A stretch of DNA of 64,000 nucleotides from Angustibacter sp. Root456. Lineage in GTDB: Bacteria; Actinomycetota; Actinomycetes; Actinomycetales; Angustibacteraceae. The notes under the pieces are model-generated. The model was not told where the DNA came from. It saw nothing but the letters and a program-made list of their open reading frames with translations, and searched no databases. The translations under genes were made by a program, and so were the position numbers. This document shows, piece by piece, positions 8,557 through 17,029 of the stretch (position 1 is the stretch's first letter; each line of letters starts with the position of its first letter). Where the stretch lies: positions 651,985 through 715,984 of the forward strand of contig NZ_LMER01000020.1 in NCBI RefSeq assembly GCF_001426435.1, given 5' to 3'.

Positions 8557-9285
8557 GTGACCAGCACCAGCACCAACCGCCCCGAGTTCGTCGGCGCCGC
8601 CGACCCCTTCGAGGCACGCACCTCCCCCCGCGCCGCGGACGGCGCACCCGGCCGCGGCTGGGCCGTCGCCGGTGTCGGCGCGGGCCTCGCCGGCCTGGTG
8701 GGCATCGGCGCCAGCATGCAGGTCGACGCGGTCTACGACCCCTCGGCCGAGGGGGACGCCGGCAAGATCGTCGACCGGCTCGCCGAGCAGGTCCCGCAGA
8801 TCCTGGTGTTCCACACCGCCACGATGATCGCGGTCGCGCTGACCGTCGTCTTCGCGGCCGGTCTGCAGCGCCGGCTGCGGGCGCAGGCCCCGGCGCAGTC
8901 GCTGCTGCCGACGGTGGCGGCGTCCGGCCTCGGCCTGGTCACCGTCGCCGGCCTCATGGGCGCCGGCCTGACCACCGAGTTCGTCTTCGGCCTCGCCCAG
9001 GACGAGCAGATGGTGCCGGAGTCGGCTGCGTTCTTCGGCCACTGGGTCGGCACGATCCCGTGGCTCTGGATGGGCGCGGGCCTCACCGGCCTGGCCGTCG
9101 CCGTCGCTGCTCTGCGGCACGCGGCCGCGCCCCGTTGGATCGGCTGGGTGAGCGTCGTCCTCGGCGGCCTGACGCTGCTTTTCGGCCTCTCCCCGCTGCA
9201 GTACATGGCCGGCATGGTCGGCCCGCTCTGGCTGCTGGTGGCGGCCGTCGGCTTCACCTTCGGTGACCGCGCTCGCCGAGCCTGA
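8557..9285 (+). CDS. hypothetical membrane protein, about 5 TM
   Basis: I do not recognise a family. The 242 residues have a soluble N-terminus of about 25 residues and then about five hydrophobic segments: GWAVAGVGAGLAGLVGIGAS, a segment around TATMIAVALTVVFAAGL, one around VAASGLGLVTVAGLMGAGL, WLWMGAGLTGLAVAVAAL, and a last pair around VSVVLGGLTLLFGLSPLQYM and LWLLVAAVGFTFG. An acidic loop (DPSAEGDAGKIVDRLAEQV) lies between the first two. The GTG at 8557 is chosen because GAGGAG lies seven bases upstream; a long in-frame extension further upstream has no hydrophobic start and covers structured intergenic DNA. It is a single gene between the heat-shock operon and a two-component pair. Confidence 0.75.
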   Translation: MTSTSTNRPEFVGAADPFEARTSPRAADGAPGRGWAVAGVGAGLAGLVGIGASMQVDAVYDPSAEGDAGKIVDRLAEQVPQILVFHTATMIAVALTVVFAAGLQRRLRAQAPAQSLLPTVAASGLGLVTVAGLMGAGLTTEFVFGLAQDEQMVPESAAFFGHWVGTIPWLWMGAGLTGLAVAVAALRHAAAPRWIGWVSVVLGGLTLLFGLSPLQYMAGMVGPLWLLVAAVGFTFGDRARRA

Positions 9286-9356
9286 CGCCAGCTGATGTCA
9301 CCGACATCGCCAAACCCGGTGACGGCCTCCCTGGGCGCCAATACAGTCCTGGGCTC

Positions 9357-11360
9357 ATGGAGGCCGTCACCGTGAGCGCCGTCCCCGCGCTCACCGCGCC
9401 GGGTTCGCACGCTTCGACCCCTCAGTCCGCTTCGCCGCGGTCGGAGGGCCTGCCCCGCACGGCGGCTGCGATCGCAGTCACCGCGTGGGGCGTCGTCGTG
9501 CTCGCGCTCGTCATCCTCGTCACCGCGCGCCCGCCACTCACCGTTGACCTGTGGTTCTTCGTCGTCGACGCGATGGTGGGCTGCGTCTACGGCCTCGTGG
9601 CGGGGATCGTGCTCTCCCGACGTCGCCACGCCGTTCCCGGTGTGCTCGCGGTGACCGCGCTCGGTGGCGCGGCCACGGCGTTCGCCTTCGCCTACGGATC
9701 GCTCGGGATGCGGTACACCGGGCTCCCGCTGGTCGAGCAGGTGCTGCGGCTCAACGGGGTCGCCTGGGTGCCGGGCACGCTCGGCCTGTTCCTCGTCGTG
9801 CCCTGGCTGGTGCGCGACCACCGGCTCGGTCTGGGCGCCCGCGCCGGGCTCGGGCTCGGCGTGGCGGTCACCGTGACCTTCACCGTGACCTCGGCCCTCG
9901 ACTCCCCGGTGCCCATCGCGCCGCTGGCTGCCGCCACGGTGGCCGTCGGGCTGATCGCGGCGGCGGACACCACCTGGCGCTGGGCGCGCGGGCCGCTCAG
10001 CGAGCGGGTGGGCCTCGGGTGGCTCGCCATCGGCACCGCGATCATGGCGTTGTCGTTCGTGCCCCTCGCCGTGCCCGCCGCCGAGCGGCTGCCGATCTGG
10101 TCGGTGCCGGTGCTGCACCTGCTGGCCCAGGCGTTCTTCCCCGCTGCCGTCCTCGTCGCCGTTCTGCGGCAACGGATGTGGGGTATCGACCTCAGCATCA
10201 GCCGGGCCGTGCTGGGTGGCGTGCTGACCGTCGTCCTCGTGGTCGTCTACGTCGTCGTCGCGGCCGTGATCGCCCGGCTGGTGCCGGGTCAGGGGGCGAG
10301 CCAGGTCGCGGCCGCGGCGGCGGTAGCGGTCGCCGTGCAGCCCTCGCGCCTGTGGCTTCAGCGCCGGGTGCAGCGGCTCGTGCACGGCGAGGCGGCCGAC
10401 CCCCAGCGGGCCGTGCGTCGCCTCGGTGCGCAGCTGGGGTCGGCGCAGACCACCGACGAGCTGCTCGACGGGCTGGTCGCCAGCGTCGCCGAGGCGCTGC
10501 GGCTCGAGTCGGCCGAGCTCGTGACAGCGGACGGCGTGACCGCCTCGCGTGGCGTGGCGACCGCCGCACCGGACGTCGTCCGGCTGAGGCACCGCGCCGC
10601 GGATGTCGGCGAGCTGCGGGTCACGGCCCCCGCCGGCGAGGCCCTCGACGTCCGCTCCCGTCGCGCGCTCGACGAGCTCGCCGCCGTCGTCGCGGCGGGA
10701 GTCGCGCTGGCGCGGGCCTCGCGCGACCTCGACGACGCGCGCGACCGGCTCACCACGGTGCGGCTGCAGGAGCGCCGGGTGATCCGTCGCGAGCTGCACG
10801 ACGGGCTGGGGCCGTCGCTGGCCGGCATCCGGCTCGGCCTGCAGGCGGCGCGCAACGTCGTCGAGACCGACCCGGCCGCCGCGGCCGAGCTGCTGGCCAC
10901 CCTGCAGGCTGAGCTCGACCACCAGGTCGAGGACGTCCGTCAGCTCTCGCGCAGCCTGCTGCCACCGGTGCTCGACGAGCTCGGCCTCGCCGCGGCGCTC
11001 GACGACCTCGCCCAGCGCCAGCGCGAGGGCGGCCTCGAGGTGCGGCTCGACTGCAGCGTGCCCTCGGACCTGCCTCGCGACGTCGCCGCAGCGGTCTACG
11101 GCGTCGTGGCCGAGGCGGTCACGAACGTCGTGCGGCACGCAGCGGCGGGGCGGTGCTGGGTGGCCGTCGGCGTCGTCGACGACGAGCTCGTCGCCCTGGT
11201 CGAGGACGACGGCACCGGCGTTGCGGCGTCGGCCGTCGCAGGCGTCGGCACGACGTCGATGCGCGAGCGCGCCGAGGAGCAGGGCGGCACGCTGACCATC
11301 GAGCCGCGGGCGCCTCGGGGCACGTCCGTTCGCGCGCAGCTCCCGCTGAGCCTCGCGTGA
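9357..11360 (+). CDS. NarL-type sensor histidine kinase
   Basis: A 667-residue membrane kinase. About eight or more hydrophobic segments occupy residues 35-325. A cytoplasmic region follows that resembles a degenerate GAF domain (about 340-450). The HisKA_3 dimerisation helix has the phospho-acceptor in RRELHDGLGP (His481), and the C-terminal HATPase has the N box EAVTNVVRHA and the G box VEDDGTGV, ending with SMRERAEEQGG. This is the architecture of the NarX/DesK group that pairs with LuxR-type regulators, and such a regulator is encoded next with a four-base overlap. The ligand is unknown; an intramembrane or lipid-state signal would fit the many membrane segments, but that is inference. 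A TACAGT box ends nine bases before the ATG. Confidence 0.93.
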   Translation: MEAVTVSAVPALTAPGSHASTPQSASPRSEGLPRTAAAIAVTAWGVVVLALVILVTARPPLTVDLWFFVVDAMVGCVYGLVAGIVLSRRRHAVPGVLAVTALGGAATAFAFAYGSLGMRYTGLPLVEQVLRLNGVAWVPGTLGLFLVVPWLVRDHRLGLGARAGLGLGVAVTVTFTVTSALDSPVPIAPLAAATVAVGLIAAADTTWRWARGPLSERVGLGWLAIGTAIMALSFVPLAVPAAERLPIWSVPVLHLLAQAFFPAAVLVAVLRQRMWGIDLSISRAVLGGVLTVVLVVVYVVVAAVIARLVPGQGASQVAAAAAVAVAVQPSRLWLQRRVQRLVHGEAADPQRAVRRLGAQLGSAQTTDELLDGLVASVAEALRLESAELVTADGVTASRGVATAAPDVVRLRHRAADVGELRVTAPAGEALDVRSRRALDELAAVVAAGVALARASRDLDDARDRLTTVRLQERRVIRRELHDGLGPSLAGIRLGLQAARNVVETDPAAAAELLATLQAELDHQVEDVRQLSRSLLPPVLDELGLAAALDDLAQRQREGGLEVRLDCSVPSDLPRDVAAAVYGVVAEAVTNVVRHAAAGRCWVAVGVVDDELVALVEDDGTGVAASAVAGVGTTSMRERAEEQGGTLTIEPRAPRGTSVRAQLPLSLA

Positions 11361-12007
11361 CGACGATCCGCGTGGTCGTCGTCGACGACCACCCGATGTT
11401 CCGGCTGGGCATGGCCGCGATGCTCGGCAGCCTGGACGGCATCGAGGTGGCCGGCCAGGCCGACAGCGCCGAGGCGGCCTTCGCCGTGGTCGACGCCGCC
11501 GTCGACCCCGTCGACGTGGTGCTCATGGACCTGCACCTCGGCGCCGACTCGGGCGTCGAGACCACCCGCGAGCTGGTGCGACAGCACCCCGACCTGCGCG
11601 TGCTGGTCGTGACGATGCTCGAGGACGACGACTCCGTGGTGGCCTCGGTGCGCGCCGGAGCGCGCGGTTACCTGCTCAAGGGAGCGACACCGGCGGAGGT
11701 CGAACGGGCAGTGCGGGCCGTCGCCAACGGCGAGGTGATCCTCGGGCCCGCGATCGCCGCGCGCGCGCTGGCCCAGCTGACCGGTGCTCGGCCGTCCGTC
11801 TCGCCGTTCCCGTCGCTCACCGAGCGCGAGCTCGAGGTGCTCGACCTGCTCGCGCGCGGCCTCGACAACACGTCGATCTCGCGCCGGCTGGTGCTCAGCC
11901 CGAAGACGGTGCGCAACCACGTCTCCAACGTGCTCACCAAGCTGGCCGTGCCCGACCGATCGGCCGCGATCGTGCGGGCCCGCGAGGCGGGCCTGGGCGT
12001 CGGCTGA
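11357..12007 (+). CDS. NarL/FixJ-type response regulator
   Basis: A 216-residue regulator. The receiver domain has VVVDDHPMFR at its start, the phosphorylation site Asp58 in VVLMDLHLG and the usual Lys in GYLLKGA. The C-terminal LuxR helix-turn-helix is clear (about 150-205: LTERELEVLDLLARGLDN, SISRRLVLSPKTVRNHVSN). The start GTG overlaps the kinase stop (GTGA), which fixes both the start and the pairing with the kinase. A longer frame upstream lies wholly inside the kinase gene. Regulated genes are not evident; the two genes after it belong to other transcripts by their own start-proximal promoters. Confidence 0.95.
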   Translation: MTTIRVVVVDDHPMFRLGMAAMLGSLDGIEVAGQADSAEAAFAVVDAAVDPVDVVLMDLHLGADSGVETTRELVRQHPDLRVLVVTMLEDDDSVVASVRAGARGYLLKGATPAEVERAVRAVANGEVILGPAIAARALAQLTGARPSVSPFPSLTERELEVLDLLARGLDNTSISRRLVLSPKTVRNHVSNVLTKLAVPDRSAAIVRAREAGLGVG

Positions 12008-12020
12008 CGGCTCCTGTTCC

Positions 12021-12050
12021 CTTGAGGGCCCCGGAAGGCGCATACTCAAG
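12021..12050 (+). promoter_or_regulatory. HAIR-like repeat with widened spacer
   Basis: CTTGAG (12021-12026) and CTCAAG (12045-12050) are exact HAIR half-sites, but 18 bases separate them instead of the nine in a standard HAIR. The right half overlaps a CATACT -10-like box (12041-12046) that ends seven bases before the next ATG. The extra nine bases are close to one helical turn. Confidence 0.5.
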
Positions 12051-12053
12051 GTG

Positions 12054-12272
12054 ATGACTACAACGCCCGCGCGGCGGCGGACCCTCGCCACGAGCCCCTT
12101 CCGACCCCAGCCGGAGGCGGTGGTGCCGCACTTCGAGTGCGGTGACCAGGTCAACCACGACGTGTACGGCGTCGGCCGCGTCGTGAGCACCGACGCCGAC
12201 GCGGTCACGGTCGACTTCGGCACGCAGGTGGTGCGGGTCGTCAGCCCGTTCCGCAAGATGGCGGCGCTGTAG
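12054..12272 (+). CDS. small conserved-type protein, unknown function
   Basis: A 72-residue protein. The first ~25 residues are basic and flexible. The rest (GDQVNHDVYGVGRVV, then DAVTVDFGTQVVRVVSPFRK) looks like a small all-beta fold, similar in pattern to the N-terminal CarD/UvrD-tail type of Tudor-like module, which starts with a 'GDxVxHxxYGxGxV' pattern. That similarity is from memory and would predict contact with RNA polymerase or another protein. The ATG at 12054 (or the GTG just before it) lies seven bases after a CATACT box, so the message is probably leaderless. The promoter is overlapped by the HAIR-like repeat, hinting at heat-shock control. Confidence 0.75.
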   Translation: MTTTPARRRTLATSPFRPQPEAVVPHFECGDQVNHDVYGVGRVVSTDADAVTVDFGTQVVRVVSPFRKMAAL

Positions 12273-12300
12273 CGCTCTGCCGTCGTGGCAGGGTGGCGGC

Positions 12301-12756
12301 ATGACCGCTGCCCCGCGTGACGTCCCCCCGCGCACGGACTTCACCGTGTGGTGGCCGACGCAGACGCGGTGGGCCGACAACGACCAGTACGGCCATGCCA
12401 ACAACGTCGTCTACTACTCGTGGTTCGACACCGCGGTGAACGGCCTGCTGATGCAACGGCTCGGCAGCGACGTCCGCGACCTGCCGGCGATCGGCGTCGT
12501 CGCGGAGACGTCCTGCCGCTACCTGGCGCAGGTGGGCTTCCCGCAGGCGCTGGAGGTCGGGATCGCCGTCGAGCGGCTCGGCACGAGCAGCGTGACCTAC
12601 CGCCTCGCGGTGTTCCGGGTCGGCGCGGCCGACCCTGCCGCGGTGGGCCGCTTCGTGCACGTGTACGTCGACCCCGGCACGCGGCGTCCGGTGCCTGTGC
12701 CGCAGGCGGTGCGTGACGCGCTCGCCGACCTCACCAGTTCTGCATCGAACGGCTGA
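12301..12756 (+). CDS. hotdog-fold acyl-CoA thioesterase
   Basis: A 151-residue 4HBT/YbgC-type thioesterase that hydrolyses acyl-CoA or acyl-ACP thioesters in the cytosol. The family signature is visible as TRWADNDQYGHANNVVYYSW, with the catalytic Asp in the DNDQYGH segment and the usual Tyr/Trp after it. Length is normal for a single hotdog domain. The substrate chain length cannot be read. A CAGGGT box ends six bases before the ATG, so the transcript is probably leaderless. The 3' end overlaps the convergent dehydrogenase gene by 26 bases. Confidence 0.88.
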   Translation: MTAAPRDVPPRTDFTVWWPTQTRWADNDQYGHANNVVYYSWFDTAVNGLLMQRLGSDVRDLPAIGVVAETSCRYLAQVGFPQALEVGIAVERLGTSSVTYRLAVFRVGAADPAAVGRFVHVYVDPGTRRPVPVPQAVRDALADLTSSASNG

Positions 12757-13999
12757 AGATCGTCGCGAGGTCGTCGGCCTCCACCGGCCGGGGACTGATC
12801 GACAGCAACCGGGGCTGGGCCAGCGACCCCTCGACGAGAGCCGGGACGTCGTCGGCGCCGAACCCCAGCTCGGCCAGCCCGCTCGGCAGCCCGATGTCGC
12901 GCATGAGCTCGGTCAGCGCCGTCGGCAGCAGGTCGACGGCGTCATCGCACCGGACGCCGGGCGCCAGCAGCTCAGCGGCGCGCACGTGCCGGTCGGGGTT
13001 GGCAGAGTAGGTGAAGCGGAACGACTCGGGCGCGGTCATCGCCACCGACATGCCGTGCGGCACGAGGGGCCCGTCGCCGGGGTAGCCCTCGGCGCGGAAC
13101 TCGCGCACCTGGCCCGCCACCGGGTAGGCGTTGGCGTGCGGCACGTGCACACCGGCGTTGCCGAAGCCCAGCCCGGCGAACGTGGCGGCGAGGGCCATGT
13201 CGGTACGCGCGCCGACGTCGCCTCCGTCGGTCACGGCGCGCCGGAACGACTGCGCGAGCAGCGACATGGCGCGCTCCGCCCACATGTCGGAGATGGGGTT
13301 GGCGCCGCAGTAGGGCACCCGCTCGTCAGCCCGCTTGCGCTCGAAGGTCGCGTACGGACGCGCGGTGTAGCTCTCGAGCGCGTGGCACAGGATGTCCATG
13401 CCGGCGCTCGCGGTGACGCCGGCCGGCTGCGACATGGTGAGCTCCGGGTCGATCACCGCGAGCGTCGGGCGCAGCCGCGCGTGGCTGATGCCGGTCTTGA
13501 CCTTGCGGGCCAGCACGTCCAGCACGCACACGGTCGTGGACTCCGCGCCGGTACCCGTCGTGGTGGGAACGGCGACGAGCGGCAGCAGGTCCGTGGGTGG
13601 CGCCTGGCCGTTGCCGATGGGGGCGTTGACGTAGTCCATCAGCTCGCCGGGGGCGCAGAGCATGAGGTTGACCGCCTTGGCGGTGTCGATGCTCGACCCG
13701 CCCCCGACTGCGACCACCCCGTCGACGCGGCTCAGGACACGGGCGTGCTCGACGGCGTCCTGGAGGCTGCGGTCGGTGGGCTCGACGTGGACGTCGGCGT
13801 ACACCTCGACGTCCACGCCGCCGGCGCGCAGCAGGTCGACGATGCGTTCCGGTGCCCCGGTGGCCAGCACGCCCGGATCGGTCACCAGCAGCACGCGCCG
13901 GCAGCCGAGCGCCGCCAGGTCGTGGGCGAGCTCGGCGCTGGCGCCGGGGCCGAACTTCAGGCCGGGGGCGGCGTACGTGAACACGGTCTCGGCGGCCAC
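12731..13999 (-). CDS. hydroxyacid-oxoacid transhydrogenase
   Basis: An iron-containing (type III) alcohol dehydrogenase family protein of about 422 residues, closest by pattern to hydroxyacid-oxoacid transhydrogenase (HOT, ADHFE1). HOT oxidises 4-hydroxybutyrate to succinic semialdehyde while reducing 2-oxoglutarate to D-2-hydroxyglutarate. Visible features are ETVFTYAAPGLKFG at the start, VVAVGGGSSIDTAKAVNL for cofactor binding, PTTTGTGAEST, and the metal-binding region with HALESYTARPYA and VPHGMSVAMTAP; VPHANAYPVAG supplies a further His. I chose the GTG at 13999 because family proteins begin near there; a GTG at 14017 is possible. It is divergent from a FAD/Fe-S dehydrogenase, a probable partner that would oxidise D-2-hydroxyglutarate. 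Confidence 0.85.
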   Translation of the reverse strand: MAAETVFTYAAPGLKFGPGASAELAHDLAALGCRRVLLVTDPGVLATGAPERIVDLLRAGGVDVEVYADVHVEPTDRSLQDAVEHARVLSRVDGVVAVGGGSSIDTAKAVNLMLCAPGELMDYVNAPIGNGQAPPTDLLPLVAVPTTTGTGAESTTVCVLDVLARKVKTGISHARLRPTLAVIDPELTMSQPAGVTASAGMDILCHALESYTARPYATFERKRADERVPYCGANPISDMWAERAMSLLAQSFRRAVTDGGDVGARTDMALAATFAGLGFGNAGVHVPHANAYPVAGQVREFRAEGYPGDGPLVPHGMSVAMTAPESFRFTYSANPDRHVRAAELLAPGVRCDDAVDLLPTALTELMRDIGLPSGLAELGFGADDVPALVEGSLAQPRLLSISPRPVEADDLATIFSRSMQNW

Positions 14000-14060
14000 G
14001 TGCTGAGACTGCCTCACTCCCGCACCCGCGGCAACGGCGGGTGCGACGTAGGCTTCCGCC

Positions 14061-16901
14061 GTGAGCGAGCTCGTCGAGGAACTGCGGCGCGCCGGGGTCG
14101 CGGAGGTCGACGACAGCGAGCTGCGTCGCACGCTCTACTCCTCGGACGCCTCGCTGTACCGCGTCCCGCCTCGAGCGGTGGTGGTGCCGCAGCACGTCGA
14201 CGAGGTCCTCGCCACGATGGAGGTCTGCCGCAGCCTCGGCGTCCCGGTGACCATGCGGGGCGCGGGCACCTCGATCGCCGGCAACGCGGTAGGGGCCGGC
14301 GTCGTGGTCGACGTCTCGCGCCACCTCAACCGCGTGCTGGACGTCGACACCGAGGCGGGGACGGCGCTGGTCGAGCCCGGTGTGGTGCACGCCGCGCTGC
14401 AGCAGCAGGTGCAGCCGTCGGGGTGGCGTTTCGGGCCCGATCCGTCGACTCACAACCGCGCCACCTTCGGCGGCATGATCGGCAACAACGCTTGCGGTTC
14501 GAGGGCTCTGGCGTACGGCCGCACCAGCGACAACGTGCTCGGTCTCGACGTCGTCACGGCCAGGGGTGAGCGGCTCACCGTGGGGCGCCTCGACGGCCGC
14601 ACGCAGGCCACCACGGCCTCGCCGACGCTCGACGCCTTGCGCCGGGTCATCGACGCCGACCTGGCCGTGGTGCGCACGGAGTTCGGCCGGTTCCGGCGTC
14701 AGGTGTCGGGCTACTCGCTCGAGCACCTGTTGCCCGAGAACGGCTTCGACGTCGCGCGGTTCCTCGTCGGCACCGAGGGCACGCTCGCGCTCACGCTGGC
14801 CGCGCGGGTGCGCCTGGTGCGCGATCCCACCCACCGGGTGCTCGTCGTCCTGGGTTACCCGTCGATGGCGGACGCGGCGGACGCCGTCCCGGCGTTGCTC
14901 GAGCACGAGCCCGTCGCCTGCGAGGGGCTCGACCGCCGGATCGTCGACGTCGTGCGTGACCGGCGCGGCCCGTCGGCGGTGCCCGACCTCCCGGACGGCG
15001 ACGGCTGGCTGTTCGTGGAGCTCGCTGGTGACGACCCGCGCGCCCTGCAGGACGCCGCCCGTCGCGTCGTCGGCGAGGCGGGGGCGCTGGACGCGCGTGT
15101 GGTCGACCACGCGGGGCAGGCCGCCGCGTTGTGGCGCATTCGCGAGGACGGCGCCGGCCTGTCGGCGCGAACTCCCGCGGGCGAGCCGGCCCACTCGGGC
15201 TGGGAGGACGCCGCCGTCCCGCCCGACCGCCTCGGGGACTACCTGCGCGAGTTCGACGACCTCATGGCGGGGTACGGGCTCGACGGCCTGCCGTACGGCC
15301 ACTTCGGTGACGGCTGCGTGCACATCCGCATCGACTTCCCGTTCCGCTCGGGCACGCGCGTGTTCCGCGACTTCATGCTGGACGCCGGAAGGTTGGCCGC
15401 CGCGCACGGGGGCTCGATGTCGGGGGAGCACGGGGACGGCCGCGCCCGCAGCGAGCTGCTGCCGCTGATGTACTCCCGCGAGGCCATCGCGCTGTTCGGC
15501 CGGGTCAAGACGGTGCTCGACCCCGACAACCTGCTGAACCCCGGAGTGGTCGTCGACCCCCTGCCGCTCGACGCCGACGTCCGCGTCGCCCACGCGCCGC
15601 CGTACCGGCAGTCGCTCGGTCTGGCGTACCGGCACGACCGGGGCGACCTGTCGATGGCGGTGCACCGGTGCACCGGTGTCGGCAAGTGCCGGGCCGACAC
15701 CACCGGCACCGGCGGCGTCATGTGCCCGTCGTACCTCGCCACCAAGGACGAGAAGGACACCACGCGCGGGCGCTCGCGCGTGCTGCAGGACGCCGTCGCC
15801 GGCCACCTCGGCCCCGACCCCTGGCGGTCGGAGGCGGTGCACGACGCGCTCGACCTCTGCCTGTCGTGCAAGGGCTGCTCGTCAGACTGCCCCACCGGCG
15901 TCGACATGGCGTCGTACAAGGCGGAGTACCTGCACCAACGCTGGCGCGGCCGGCTGCGCCCGCGCTCGCACTACGCGCTCGGGTGGCTGCCGCGCTGGAC
16001 CCGGCTCGTCGCCCGCGTGCCGGGGCTCACCCGGCTGGCCAACCTCATGATGCGCGTGCGGCTGGTGCACCCGCTCGTCACCTGGGCGGCCGGCGTCGAC
16101 GCGCGCAGGTCGCTGCCGACGTTCGCGCCGCACACCTTCCGCCAGTGGTTCGCCTCGCGCGAGGCGCCATCGCGCCCTGCCCGGCACGGCGACGTCGTGC
16201 TGTTCGTCGACACCTTCACCGACGCGTTCTCGCCCGACGTCGGCCAGGCCGCGGTGGCGGTGCTCGAGGACGCCGGCTACCGCGTGCGCGTCACGAGCGA
16301 GCCGGTCTGCTGCGGGCTCACGTGGGTGTCGACGGGCCAGCTCGACGGCGCTCGCAAGCAGGCGTCGGCGACGGTGCAGGCGCTGCTGCCGCACGTGCGC
16401 GGCGGGGCTGCCGTGCTGGGCCTGGAGCCGTCGTGCACGGGGGTGCTGCGCTCCGACGTCCTCGAGCTGCTGCCGGACGACGAGCTGGCCGCCGCCCGCG
16501 AGGTCGCGGACGCCACGGTCACGCTCGCCGAGCTGCTGCGCCGGACGCCGGACTGGTCGCCGCCCGATCTCGGTGGCGAGCGCGCGGTCGCCCAGCCGCA
16601 CTGCCACCACCACGCCGTGATGGGGTGGCAGGCCGATGCGGCGCTGCTCGACGAGGCCGGCGCCGACGTCCAGCGCCTCGGCGGCTGCTGCGGCCTCGCC
16701 GGCAACTGGGGCGTCGAGCGCGGGCACCACGAGACGTCGGTGGCGGTGGCCGAGACCCAGCTGCTGCCCGCCGTGCGTGAGCTGGGCGACGGCGGCGTGG
16801 TGCTCGCCGACGGCTTCTCGTGCCGCACCCAGCTCGACGACCTCGCGTCGCGGCAGGGCGTGCACCTCGCCCAGCTCCTCGCCCGCCACCTCTCCCGTTG
16901 A
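14061..16901 (+). CDS. FAD/Fe-S 2-hydroxyacid dehydrogenase (YdiJ/GlcD-like)
   Basis: A 946-residue fusion of a GlcD-like flavin domain and a GlcF-like iron-sulfur domain. The FAD_binding_4 domain (about 35-210) shows TMRGAGTSIAGNAVG and ATFGGMIGNNACGSRAL. The FAD-oxidase C domain includes YGHFGDGCVHIRIDFP and GGSMSGEHGDGRARSE. Two 4Fe-4S clusters are indicated by the cysteines in CTGVGKC and VMCPSY, and by CLSCKGCSSDCPTG. Two CCG (heterodisulfide-reductase-type) motifs are VCCGLTWVS and LGGCCGLAGNWG. E. coli YdiJ, with this architecture, is a D-2-hydroxyglutarate dehydrogenase; D-lactate is an alternative substrate. A TAGGCT box ends six bases before the GTG start, so it is probably leaderless. 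The stop codon is formed by the first bases of repeat R3. Confidence 0.9.
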   Translation: MSELVEELRRAGVAEVDDSELRRTLYSSDASLYRVPPRAVVVPQHVDEVLATMEVCRSLGVPVTMRGAGTSIAGNAVGAGVVVDVSRHLNRVLDVDTEAGTALVEPGVVHAALQQQVQPSGWRFGPDPSTHNRATFGGMIGNNACGSRALAYGRTSDNVLGLDVVTARGERLTVGRLDGRTQATTASPTLDALRRVIDADLAVVRTEFGRFRRQVSGYSLEHLLPENGFDVARFLVGTEGTLALTLAARVRLVRDPTHRVLVVLGYPSMADAADAVPALLEHEPVACEGLDRRIVDVVRDRRGPSAVPDLPDGDGWLFVELAGDDPRALQDAARRVVGEAGALDARVVDHAGQAAALWRIREDGAGLSARTPAGEPAHSGWEDAAVPPDRLGDYLREFDDLMAGYGLDGLPYGHFGDGCVHIRIDFPFRSGTRVFRDFMLDAGRLAAAHGGSMSGEHGDGRARSELLPLMYSREAIALFGRVKTVLDPDNLLNPGVVVDPLPLDADVRVAHAPPYRQSLGLAYRHDRGDLSMAVHRCTGVGKCRADTTGTGGVMCPSYLATKDEKDTTRGRSRVLQDAVAGHLGPDPWRSEAVHDALDLCLSCKGCSSDCPTGVDMASYKAEYLHQRWRGRLRPRSHYALGWLPRWTRLVARVPGLTRLANLMMRVRLVHPLVTWAAGVDARRSLPTFAPHTFRQWFASREAPSRPARHGDVVLFVDTFTDAFSPDVGQAAVAVLEDAGYRVRVTSEPVCCGLTWVSTGQLDGARKQASATVQALLPHVRGGAAVLGLEPSCTGVLRSDVLELLPDDELAAAREVADATVTLAELLRRTPDWSPPDLGGERAVAQPHCHHHAVMGWQADAALLDEAGADVQRLGGCCGLAGNWGVERGHHETSVAVAETQLLPAVRELGDGGVVLADGFSCRTQLDDLASRQGVHLAQLLARHLSR

Positions 16902-16977
16902 TCACGTTCAGTGGGTGACACTCCGCATGCCGAGGGTTGCACCCCTCGGCAAGTGGCAGAAACCCTCGAGAAGTGGC
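16897..16977 (+). repeat. dispersed repeat R, copy R3 (forward)
   Basis: It begins with GTTGATCACGTTCAGTGGG and includes CCGAGGGTTGCACCCCTCGG, followed by two CCCTCGRSAAG units (ending near 16947 and 16972). The TGA within its first bases is the stop codon of the preceding dehydrogenase gene. Confidence 0.85.
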
Positions 16978-17029
16978 CGCCGCGGTGCGGCATGCTCGGG
17001 AGTATGCGATGCACGGGGGAGGTCGAGCG

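Noticed and set aside
8733-11138. An 801-codon minus-strand frame across the kinase gene and the membrane protein gene
   Set aside because: The translation is His/Arg/Gly/Asp-rich and unrelated to any family, and both covered genes are convincing on the plus strand.
12713-14569. A long plus-strand frame opposite the transhydrogenase gene
   Set aside because: The minus-strand frame has the complete type III dehydrogenase motifs; this frame has none and runs into the flavoprotein gene out of frame.
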